Origin: Lucifuga dentata
Lineage: Eukaryota > Chordata > Actinopteri > Ophidiiformes > Bythitidae
Direction of reading: 5' to 3'
Assembly: GCA_014773175.1 (NCBI GenBank)
Contig: VXCM01003511.1
Location: 38,578-102,577 of the forward strand
DNA length: 64,000 bases
Both the position numbers and the translations under genes were made by a program. Below, one piece after another: positions 14,871-27,100 of this stretch. The notes beneath the pieces are model-generated. The model was not told the DNA's origin and ran no database searches. It was given only the letters and a program-made list of their open reading frames with translations. How positions within the stretch are numbered: position 1 is the stretch's first letter; each line of letters opens with the position of its first letter.

Positions 14871-16061
14871 NTAAGTATTTTCTTTATTAAAATAATAAAA
14901 ACAAATAATGATACTTTTAAATAAAATTGTAGGGCTTAAAAAAATAAATAAACTGGCATAATAATAAAAGTTTTTACAGTTTTTTACAGCTATTTACAGG
15001 TTCCTTGCAAGGAACACAAGTCTGTCTGCTGCCTCTGGCTTGAGGCTCTGTGGCATTTTACAACATTCCCACCTGTACTGAAGATCCTCTTATCATATGC
15101 AATGACACTGGAAAATGATGCAGCTAACGGTCAGTTGCTTTTTTGCTGCGCTTTGCGACTGCAGATCTGCATCTCGCAGCGCTGCATTGCTGTGTGTTTC
15201 TGTCACAGGTGCTGAAATAAGTTTGAAGTGCTGCTACTTTTAGTAGCTGCAGCTCCTATAAAAACTTTACATACCACATTGGTTTGCTTGATGCCGTGAA
15301 GCACAAAACTGAACCACTTCCAAATGACTGAAGTGATGACATGACATTACCTTTTTTAGAAACGACCTCATATTCAGTCAAAGTGTTTGTTGGCATCTTG
15401 ACAGCACATCTGACCTACTGAAAGTTCATGGGGCATGGTTCATGGGGCAATCAATCATCTGTCACAAACATGACAGATGATTGATTAATTGGTAGGTTTA
15501 ACGAGCACAAAACGGGCTTGTTTGACAGAGAGCGACTCACTACCACATTTCCCCCTGTTTAAAATAGTTAGAGATTAGTTTTTTTGTTTTTTGTTTTTTT
15601 TACATCTCGATTTTGCGATTCAGCCATTTTACACATCGTGCCAAAACATAAAATCAATTTAATCGATAAAATCAATTTATCACCCAGCCCTACATGCATA
15701 ACAAACACAGTACAGGCATGCTGCTACTCTCTCAACACCTCACGCTTCTGCTGTGTCCTCAGATGATACCTTCTAATTATTCTAATCATAGAGTTATAAA
15801 TATAGACTGTACCACTCAATATTAATAACTCAATAAATGCATCGGCCAACTTAATGTTAATATTTAACATTTAAGAAGATTTCTATTGTACCATATATTG
15901 CAGCTTCCAGGGTGGAGTGACTTACGCATTGTTTGCATTAGGATAAAGTGTTTCTAAATCCAGAAGGACAAACAGCCTGCCGTCAATCTATCTCCTTAAC
16001 AGTCAACACAAGAAAGCAGAATGACGAAACATGAGCAGTGTCTTGCAGCAGTGTGAACTTG

Positions 16062-16116
<55 letters not shown>

Positions 16117-19100
16117 GAGATATGTGAGTTTGGGTTAAGGCAGGGTGACGGAGAGAAGGCATAAGAGGGAGACAGAGAAATCTATTATTAGAGCAGTCAA
16201 TGAGTCCTCAGATGACCTTCCCATCTCAATTCTGCATAGCTGCTCCTGTGACTCTCATGGTTGTATCCCTGTTTCAGAACTGGTGTTGGGACATAACCAT
16301 GAATCATCACAAACTAATGATTGCAAATTTGTCTGTTTTAAACCTTGAATGATAGCAACCTTGAGTGATAAAAGCATTAAACCCTGGCCTTCTATTGATC
16401 TCAGCTTTCTGTGAATTTTGTCTTCTAAGAATCTTTAATTGCCATGGGCAGGTTTCAACAGAATAGTCATCCCTATTTCTGAGAAATCTCCATTGGTACA
16501 GCTGCTTTCAACTTTTCCTTACACTGAACTCAGCAAAGAACATGCCTGGAACTGCATGTGCATCATAGAGCAGGACAAGAGAGAGATCAGGGCACCTTGC
16601 CTCTCAGGCGAACTGGTTTCACCCATGTGAACTCAGTGAACTCACTGCATGGCATGCTATGGAAATCCAAATGGCCCCCCAACTGGTTGTCTTTCTCTTC
16701 CCTGGTCTCCCACTTCTCTCCCTCTCTGGCATTCATACATACATGAATACAGACATACCAGTGGATGTGGGCCAAAGTTGAAGCTGAAATGGATGACTGA
16801 CTTGCCGAAGATGTTTGCGTGTGTGTGTGTGTTTTGTGGATGTATGTGTTCCCTGCAGAGTGAAACACAAGACTGCAGCCAAGCTCTGCTATGAAAGGAA
16901 GACAGCAGTGGCCTCAACACACATGCATGCACGCACACACACACACACACATACGCACGCACGCACGCATAGACATGTTTCTGTAGCTGTATATACAGTT
17001 GCCCATCCACACAAGTGTAGACACAGAAGAAGGAACAGTATATCTCATATCTCAGGCTAAGCTAGAGTGTATGGATTAGGGGGTTGTTAAGGGTTGCAGG
17101 GTTAAGTGTGTGTTGCTCTCATGGGCTTGGTGGTGCCATGAATGGGAACACAGCATGTACTTAAGATGGTTAGAGACTGAAGCCAAGACTGAAGCCAAGA
17201 CTCTGTACTATATCACATTCAAGGTCACATTATACATTAAGTCATGCTGACTGTATAGTAATGACAACATATACACTGTATTTGTGTGTTTGTTGACTGA
17301 ACTTGCAGTAAACATTTACAAAAGGTTTTTAACTTATGCTGTGTAGACTCACAAAAAGCTGCATATCACAGGACAAGCTGAAAATTTCAGTAGAAAAACT
17401 GTGATTTTCAGTTTTTTCCAAAGCTTGTTTGCTGAATGACATCAAGTGTCAAGCTACAACCACAAGAAAAAGTCCAAAACCAAAGGACAGGGAACAGCCA
17501 AAAGCATAAAGTGGATTCACAAGTTGTGACATTCTAAGTACAGTCAGGTCATGTTACAACAAGTCACAAGTAGAAACTGTCAAATCAAATCAATGACAAG
17601 GTGTGCGTGACAAGTTCAGTATAGATCAACTGCAGAGAAAGCAAGAGAGGGTGTATGACAAAAGCAAAACGTGAATATATGGAGATGCTAATCTTATTAC
17701 ACCTGCAAGACCTGACTTTTGCTAAGCCATTCCATGAATAAACCTTTTGATGTATTTAAAATCAACAGAAGAAGAAGGGACAGTGCACAGTCGACTTTGT
17801 CTAACTTAAAATGTTCTTACACGCTTCAAAAAACATAATCAGCAAGTAACCAGAAGTCTATCCTTTTCCTGTACAGTTAACTGATCAAGGATGTGATCAG
17901 TTAACAAGCATCAAACAAGTTTTTCGTTATCTGCCATCCGATTGCCATGCATCATTGTTTCCATACCAGTGTAATTTTATTTATCAAACAATATATTTGG
18001 CTAACAAATGCAAAACAGAGAACTTGATTATATATATATATCTTACTCAAAGCTTTCCTGTTCTTTGCAGCGTTTTCTTTACTGAGAATAAATACCTTAT
18101 AAATGATGCTTGGACTGGAGAATGGATGCATCTGTCCATGGGGTAGATGTTTGATAAAATGTTTGGTACAATGTTTTGATCTATTTTCAATGAATGTGAA
18201 GTACAGTACTTTGTACATACTGTATATATATAAAGCAGAACAACATTTATACCTTGTGTGATTCTCCCATATCACAAATTAATGAGGAACACTGAAGTAT
18301 TTCTGAACTCTCTCTATATATTCAGTTTTGTATGGGCTCGAGGTAAAGACCAATTAAGGACATGGGTACGGTATATTTTAAGCATAATTCACCTCTACAC
18401 AAAACCTCATAGAAAGCCATGCCATGCCAGTCCAGTGTGTCCATTAAATTTTCCACTCTGGCTTGACAGGGCCCCATGTTGGAGCATGTTGATCAGATAG
18501 GGCCACCCATGGAGGCTTTGACCTGGTGGCATGACCATTCATCAGTTGTTTTGAAGGACTGGTGGGTGAGGGGCTTTGTAACAGGGCAACATTACAGTGC
18601 TAATGTGGAATGTGTGTGTGTGTGTATGAGGGTTACAGTGTGTGCATTGGAGTACGTGGGTGTACTCCATATTATTGTTATCTCTTTCATGCATTTACAT
18701 TTGCACACATGAATAAATGCTGACTGAACTGTCTCATCACTGCAGGGATGCTGAGGTAAAAAACATCTTAACAGTAGGTTGGAAGACAGTTAGCGTGTGT
18801 TGGTGTTATTGTGTGTATTATAATGGACTTGTATGAGTGTATGTAAGATGAAACTTTTTTATGTGATAAGTCCTAACAGTATGTGTGTGAGGGGATGTAG
18901 AAGAGGCTAGCTAAGGACTTAAGGACAAGAGCAGAAGGAGACAAATGGCTGACCCACTTCCATTGTCTTTTACTTGTCCTATTAACCCAATCTTTGAGAG
19001 ATCAAATGTTTTCTTCACCTTTTACCTACATTTACAGTGATAGTTGTGGACACAGTGTGTTAAAGGGTAATGTGTCAGGAGGGTTTTAGGAATCTGAGTG

Positions 19101-22100
19101 GGGAAATGGAGTAATCTGAGTAATTTGTCTGTGATTTTTTTTTTTTTTTTTTTTTTTTNAAAAAAAAAAAAAAAAAAACATAATTGCTGAATTATTGAGA
19201 CATAACTGGAGGCATTTTTGAGGTTATACTGAGATTAGAAAAGCAATAAATTTATGTTTTGAATTACTGGCTGAAAATGAACTCCTCTGTTAGAGTGTAA
19301 ATGTATATTCTGTTTACTTTCCAGTGGATAATGTTAATGATCACTTCAAAAATTTAATGTCTAAAATTGCAACATGCTTTGACATGTCTGATTATCTGTT
19401 TGCTATATTAATCTGTATCCATAGACGGATATATAAACACACACCCCTTCTTCCACACATGCACACAGACACCCGCATTCAAATACAGTTTGAGACCGAC
19501 ACAAACATGCATACATTCGCCTCAACTGTAAAAAAGTATGTCCCATCTGTCCTGGCTGGTTTCACAGACAAGATGTTTTGACAGCTTCAAGTGCAAATAG
19601 AGCCCACTCTGAGGCAGAATGGCGCTGAGATGTGTACCCCCATTTCTGGCCCCTAACTTGCGCTCTCACAATCTTCAAGGTCACTGAATAACAATAAGCC
19701 TATAGCATACGTACATTTTCTTGTACTTCAGTCATTGCAACCACAAGTCCAGTCAGACATACAGCAAAGCAAATTTCTAATTGTTCGACATCAGCAAAAT
19801 TCAATCCTTTCAACCACTATTTCTGCTGTTTAAGAATGTAGGAGCCACATTTAAGTGGTAATGTTATTAACATGAAGCATTAATTTTCTAATATATTTTT
19901 AATGTTACAAGTGTGCACCTTGATAGGTGGTGAGGGCGGTGCCATATAAATGACAGTGCAGCACGCATGGCGGGGGAAGATGGGCACAGCAGATACCGTC
20001 ATTGACCTCAGCCTCAGCCTCAGCATACAATTCTCAGTTAAACTACAACCAACAAATGTTTATTGTGCTCTTTTGTTTTTGTTGATTTTTACAATAAAAC
20101 CGCAAGCAACCGTGAATATTCTCTGCATCATCTTTGGAAGGAAGGCTGTGAGTCTGACACGCTGCACCCGTGCTCTCCATGTGGTAAAAAACTATAAGAC
20201 AATTGGAAAATGGAATAAGGGTTATAGGAGACACCCAAAGCAAGTTTTACCACTACAAAGAAAGTAAACAGTAGCACAGCAAATAAGAACACACTTATCA
20301 GATCTCTTCTTTTCAGATGTTATAGTGTTAAAGCACGGATAAATATAACAGTAATTACTGTTTTTTTTTTTTTTTTTTTNTTTTTTTTTTTTTTTTTTGC
20401 ATTAACACTTGAGATTTCACATTGTTTTATAAAATTCTCAACTACATTCTTAAAGAGTAGTGTAATATACTTTTGCACACCACAATCAGAACACCTGATG
20501 TCTCAACTGTAGCTCAAATGAACAAAACACAGCAGCTTAGCAGGAGGATGAGGCTAGACGATACATGTCACTCAGACCTTGTACTGCTGAATCTTGTGCC
20601 AAAACACCCCAAAAAAAAAAAAAAAAAAAAAAGAGTCAAACAGATACTGCAGCTTTCAGAGATTCTATTTCAGGCCAATCCTGAAAACTAAGAAAAAGAA
20701 ATTTTACATAATTACAACCTTTTTGTTTGTAATTTGTAACATCCTCATAATCTAAACTGTATATTTTGAATGTTGAGTCTCTCCACAAAGATATCAATTA
20801 ATAACTTTATTTGATTGTGAGTTTGGTGTGTAGTGGTGCTGCCACCATTCTGGTTTTAGTTAGATTTACAGTGAACGGCACATTTTGGATCATAATTCAT
20901 GGCCATGATGACCAGAAAATGTGAAAACAGAGTTGAAGCTTGAAAGTATTTAGAATGATTCGTGAAATCTCTCCATTCCAGTTAGTGCATCTATTTAGCA
21001 ATATGTAACAATCCCAATAACACACAAATAATTTCACTTACCTGACAGCTCTCAATGCTAGAGTGTCCCAAGGTAGGTATTGGGGCCCCGGGTGGTGCTG
21101 GGGCCCTCCTCTTTTTGGTCTCAGTCTTGGGAGACAGCCTGGTGATATTTGTGATGGACTGGGACTGGCCCAATGTGCTGGGCCGAGCGTCTACACAGGG
21201 AACCATTGACACTGTGGACAGACCCTGGGGGGTGGCGTTAAAATAAAGGTGGGTGTCAGTATTATAAATATTCAAGTATGCACATTTACGTAGAAACAAA
21301 CTTGTGAAAGCATAAATGCATTTTGCTCAGTTTATGTCTAGCTGTATTTGTGCTCTCAAAGTGTTTCACCAGTTTGAATTAGCAGATGTGGCTTAATGGT
21401 TAAGATGTAACTCAGTATACCAAAGAAAGTTTGGGAAGAAATTACAGTGCAATCAATGAGGTCTTTCCCAGAAAAAACCAATAAGACATATCTGTTATAT
21501 TTTCCCATCTAATAGTGTTCATAAGCTTCTCCCTCAATGAGTCCATGTGCTGCTGGTGAAGACTTCCACCATGCCTGTCTGGTACTCAAAATAACAAACT
21601 CTCCCCTTACATCTATGTTTCTGTAGTTGTTTATTAGTAATGTCGAATGATGCCTAAAAGGCAATAAAATCATCTAAAACTGAAGTGGTAACCTGCACTG
21701 TGTGATAATTAAGTGGAAGACAGCGATAAGTGATAAGCTAAACAGAGAAATATCCAGGTAGCTGTGCCAGTCTGATGACATTGGAGGAGACACATGGATG
21801 CACTGTGGGAGTCACTGTGAGGGTCACTGTGGGAGTTCCTGCCTGCCCTCCCCCCTGCAGCACTAGCTACAGTTTAAAAACATGTCCTTCATTGCTGCAC
21901 TCACGAACAGCCCACTTGATGAAGTCATTGCATAAATACATGTGGGAGCAAGGTATTATTATCAACAATGGGCTGTTTAAAATCGTTATTTCAGTTTAAC
22001 TGATTTTCAGTTCTTACAATCAACAAAGACAATTTTATCATGGTCATTAAACAATTTAAATGGAGGGTATACATTTTATTTATACGTCTTATACTTGCAG

Positions 22101-24099
22101 CTGATGCTAATTGAAAAGGTACAGGCTGTTCTATAGTCACATTAATTACTGGAACATTTATTTGAAAGCTTAATTTCACAGGGTGGCTGCTCCTGACTAA
22201 AACAAGAGAACATAAAACAGCTTTTTAATATCTGATCAAAGAGAGCCCAAAGTGTTCCTGAAAATCTTAACATCCCCATGGCTCAGCTTGGTACAGAGCC
22301 TTGGCACAATGGGGGAACAAAACTATGCTTCACAGCCCCATGATCTAAGAAAAGACGCGTTTAAAAGCAGATTAATTGATGCGTTTAGACAATGTCTGAA
22401 TGCAGCATGAAAGCAGAGCAAAAAGGAACATTAAGTTCAGGTCCCTAAAAAATAATTGGATCCAAGGTTAGAACATTTCACAGTAGGGATTGATGGGAAA
22501 ACAACTGTTCTTGTGGAAAAAGCCTTGAGGAGCCGAGTCCAGTCGTCCCGGCTGTAGGTTTTATGACAATAGGAAACAACCGAAAAAAATCGCCTCTAAG
22601 TTACAAGTAAATAAAATACAAACAATACCGTAGTTTAATCCTTTACAAACTTAAAGTAATTACTATGAACTTTTTCTGTCAATGATGTGATGCTAACATG
22701 AACAAGGGTGGAGGAGAGACACGACTGCCAGAAGGACATTGTCATGAACTTGGATATGGCTCAAAGAGAGGACAGGCAGGAAAAGAAATTATAAAGAGAA
22801 GAATCATAAAATCTCATATGTAAATGAATGTGTTTAGGTACTCTATTTCCTCTTGCTCTACATTTGTTTTAGTTATTTTTTTTTCCATATTAGCTGTAGA
22901 GTAACAGCTATACCTGGGGTCCATAAAAATACAACTCTTCAATACAAAGATGACAGAAGCATAGAAACACAGTTCTTAAGATTAAAGCATTTACATATAA
23001 ACTATAAAATGTAATAGACAGTGGCTCAAAGTTTTAAATAAAGGACTGCTTTGAATTTTATTTGGAAACCTTAAAAAGTGCATATTTGCACCTCACCCAT
23101 TCACATGAACTCTCATTGACTTTTTCGCTTGCTCTGTTCTTGCTCCTTCCTCTGGTAAACAATCTAAAAACTGTCAAAACAGTGAGGAGGGAAAAACGAA
23201 ACTGTAGCAAATGTAGCATTTGGAGGAAGCCAGACTTAGAATATGCTCATAATTACACAGTGCATAACTTAAAAGGAATCTACAGAACCTATCTCCCCTT
23301 TGCATTACCAAGAACATGATTGTTATATATCTCTGGGGATTGTCTTTCAGCGCTAAATGTAGTGGTCCCACTGCCGAAACCACAAATCCAAATGCAAAAA
23401 TTATAGTCATACTCTCTGAATCTCCACTGCTCCATCCAGATTCAAGGACATAATGTGATCTGGGCCTGTATACCTGTATGTTGAAAACATAAAACATTTT
23501 TCTTTCAGGCTGACCTATATTTAACTTAAATAAAATACAGAAAATGACATCATTTATGGTTTATGTCAAGACACCTAAGCACAGGTTAAGGGCAAAAATA
23601 TGTCTTTTACATTACATTTAGTGGCATGGAAATTACTGAATATTGGTTGAATATGAGCTGAGGTTCAATCCATGTAATCACAGTTGAAGGTATTTGTATT
23701 TCCTTCTTTTCAATTGATTGTTAAATGCGAGAACTCATTTCCTGCGGAGTGGGTACAGTTCAATTCTGTGAATGGAAAGACAAAATTTAGCATTTCTGTA
23801 CATTTTCCATCTGCTGGGTAGCATCTAACAAGTTAGGTCAGCTCTGCAGCTCTCCTAAAACAGACAGGATGACTTTTTAGGGCCATTTTGCTGAGATATT
23901 TGATAACTATGGGACTTGATGTCATACAAAAAATGTCCATCATCTGACAAATATACAAAAAAAGAAAAAGAAAAGAGAACTTTGAAGGCTATAAGGAAAT
24001 TCTGTCCCCGTTCCATATCAATTTGATGACAGAAGGGAGTGATGTAAAATCAGCACTGCCCTATAACATGATGCTCTCTGACCATGTGAGTTTTTAAGA

Positions 24100-24143
<44 letters not shown>

Positions 24144-27100
24144 GTTTAACTCCTAATGAACAATTATAGAGATAAGAGTCTGGGCTTTTAGTGGTAATGT
24201 AGGTGGTAATGTAGTGGTAATTACCCTACCTTGTAGCCAAGGTAGGGTAATCTGATGCCTTCAGGATGATAACACTGCGTGTTTATACATTTGTGTGTCT
24301 GTGTGTTTGCTTTTGTGTATGTGTGTGGTCTGATAACACTCTCTGGCTGAGAGACAATTATATCAAAGAGAAAAGGCCCAGCTGCATTAAGGTTCACTGA
24401 AGAGGGAGATATGGCTGAGAAATCGCAATATGAATAAATTAAACTAAGCTCCCAAGGCCTTTGATAAACTCCTAACCTATAACAACAAAGCAAATGTCAA
24501 ATACTGCATTTTTATCATTTTGGATTTTATCTCCATGCTGTGGTGCTGTTTTAATCACTTCCCTATAGTTTTCTTTTTTATTTACAAGGAAGAAGAGGAA
24601 GTCAAAAGTAATTATAAAGACCACAATCCAGCTAAAAACTTGGAGTGGATGATAATTTTAACGTTAATGATGATTTCCATGATGTAGGAAGGTCAGTTCA
24701 GGAAGGAAACGCAGATAATTAAGAGGTAAAAGGGTGAAAGACTCAACCCAGAAGGCTTGAGCTAACGAACCAGAGCGAGTCAGGCGGCACTGTTCCTCAG
24801 CTAATACAATCACACGTCATATTGATCTGAGGTGAGCCACAAATGGCTGCAGCAGCATAGGGGTTCAGTGCTTCTAAATTAAATAAGCCTGATTCAGTTA
24901 TGGGCATAACAGGTGGAGAGCTTCCTGATGTTGCATCTAAATGTACGCCTGGTTGAACAAGAATACTTTGGAGTTTTCACAAAAATTTTTTATCTTGGAG
25001 TAAACACTTTTTTTTAACAACCAAAAGTTTATTATTCAAGCTTTTTTTCTGATGACAGACATTTGATCAAATCCCAGATCTCACACATTGGTGTGTATCT
25101 TAAAATATAGTGAGAGCACACACTGTACACTTTTAAGTCCATAGTTACTGTAGGATACGGCATATTAATATCATAAGCTACACATTCTTACATCATAAGC
25201 TACACATTCATAATCACAAGCTAGTTATTACTCTACTTATTTTTAAGCATAAAGAAGAATGGATGGAGGCTCCTTCTTCTAACCGACTGTTGACTAATCT
25301 TCTGGAGACAGTTGCTGCCCTCTAGTGGACAGCATTGAGAATGACCACAACTCAACTCACTTGACAATTCCACAGAGATGACCACTATATTTAAAAGCTA
25401 TACAGAGTGATTATTTTTAATATCAGATTATTTGTTACCAATTTTAAGGATTAATCAGCTAATGTACTCAGTTAAAGCGGAAAGCTGAAAATCATTTTGC
25501 ACATTATAACTTTCAGATACTCACTGCACAGGCACTCCTATTATTGTCACTCCAGGTATGATTTATTATGCATGACGAACTTGATGATTAAATACTTTAG
25601 AGAAAAGGGTAAAGATGAAAGGCATAAACAAAAAACAAAAAAACAAAACAAAAAAAAAAAAAAAAANAAAAAAAAAAAAAAAACACAGAGATCAATAATT
25701 ACATCCACATACTGGTTAGTAGTACTTACACTGGAGTGTGTTTCTGTATTTTGGACTACTTTATCATCAGTGTCATTCATGTCCATAGATGTTGCCTCTG
25801 TCTGCAACAGAGGGCATAGCTAACATGCAGCATTCCACTATTCAGCCATGCATTTAAAACCATGCTTTAGTTACCCGTGTGTTAAAAATTCTAGTATATA
25901 AATTTATCAGCATTACACGCTAAAGCTAAATATCATGGTAAAACTGAAATGATGGTGTTCACCTCAGTCTCAAATGAATACACTTAAGGTTTAAATACCA
26001 CAAGAAATCTGCAACAAATATCATGAGTCCTACCTTGGATTTCTTTCTGCTGAACTGGAAGAGGCCCAGCAGGCCTTTCTTCTCTGCTCTGTTTAAACTG
26101 GTAGTACTGGAGCGGATGGATTCTAGGAAAAGAAAAAGAAAACAACACATACTCAGTTACTTGAGAGGAGAGGAGAGGAGAGGAGAGGAGTTTTTGGGCT
26201 AGATATTAATAATCTATTTACCATATTAATAGCAAAGAGCTCAGGCAAAGAAATAGTTTATGGAATTTGGTAGAAGTAGGAAATGATTGACATGCATGGA
26301 TTCATTAGGTTAATGATAAAATTCACAATGGAATGGCCTCGACAGTTGAATACTGTGAATCTACTGCAATTATCCTTTAGTTGTGCTTTCAAGAAGTCAA
26401 CATAATATAACATAATTGTTCATAATGTAATATATAATAAATTTTGGAATTCTAAATTCTCATCTAATTTTCATCCATAGACAACTGAACAGAATAATCT
26501 GATGTGTTTGAATCAGCAGAGGGCACTATAGCTTTATTTTTCCCAGGCCCACCTCCATCTAACATTCACAGCCTACGAAGCATTAACTAAGAATATGGCT
26601 TCATAACAATGTTGTATTAAGGTCAGATAGAAGGGAAACTAGTCTTAGTATTAAAAAAAAAAATCAAAGACATATTATTGAGTTATTTTAGATAGTACAA
26701 TGAGTACTGTGAGAAAGACAGAGACATAAGTTAATAATAAATCACGATAAAGTGACAGGCTAATAAAATGAACACAAATAGGTAATAAAATCACAATCAA
26801 CATAAGTTAATAATAAATCACCATAAAGTGACGGGCTAGTAAAATGAACACAAATAGGTAATAAAATCACAATCAAATACACTAATAAGCTATGTTTTTT
26901 TTTTTGTATGTTTGTTTGTTTGTTTGTTTTAAACAAAGACTGCGACAAAATAAGCAAGCATTTTCTGATGCAGTAAGCAAACATTGTTAATGAGCAAGCA
27001 GCAGCAACTTGGGTTAAACAGCTACAGGGCACGGATTTTGTAGGATCAGCAACACTACGGCAAACAAGTTATCATGACTAATACCTGAGTAGTTAAGAGC

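Larger units (their letters stand above)
5525..21041. other. Large cobl intron (exons 8-9), 15.5 kb
   Basis: Contains both copies of the direct duplication, the Tc1-like relic, the hAT relic and the solo LTR, each entered separately. The unique part between the copies (10954-16293) otherwise holds a (GAAA)n tract near 11307, a CT/CA tract near 12806-12852 and T/A runs with single Ns at 14469 and 14871. Homopolymer Ns also occur at 19159 and 20380. No exon seen. Confidence 0.75.
21225..25729. other. cobl intron (exons 7-8)
   Basis: Non-coding. It holds the CA tract at 24100, the hairpin at 24220, a 25-bp tandem repeat of CATCATAAGCTACACATTC near 25165-25215 and an A run with an N at 25667. 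Nothing else recognised. Confidence 0.7.

Noticed and set aside
19832..20262. Open frame 19950-20267 as a gene
   Set aside because: It lies within the solo LTR, runs through its polyadenylation signal and has no domain.
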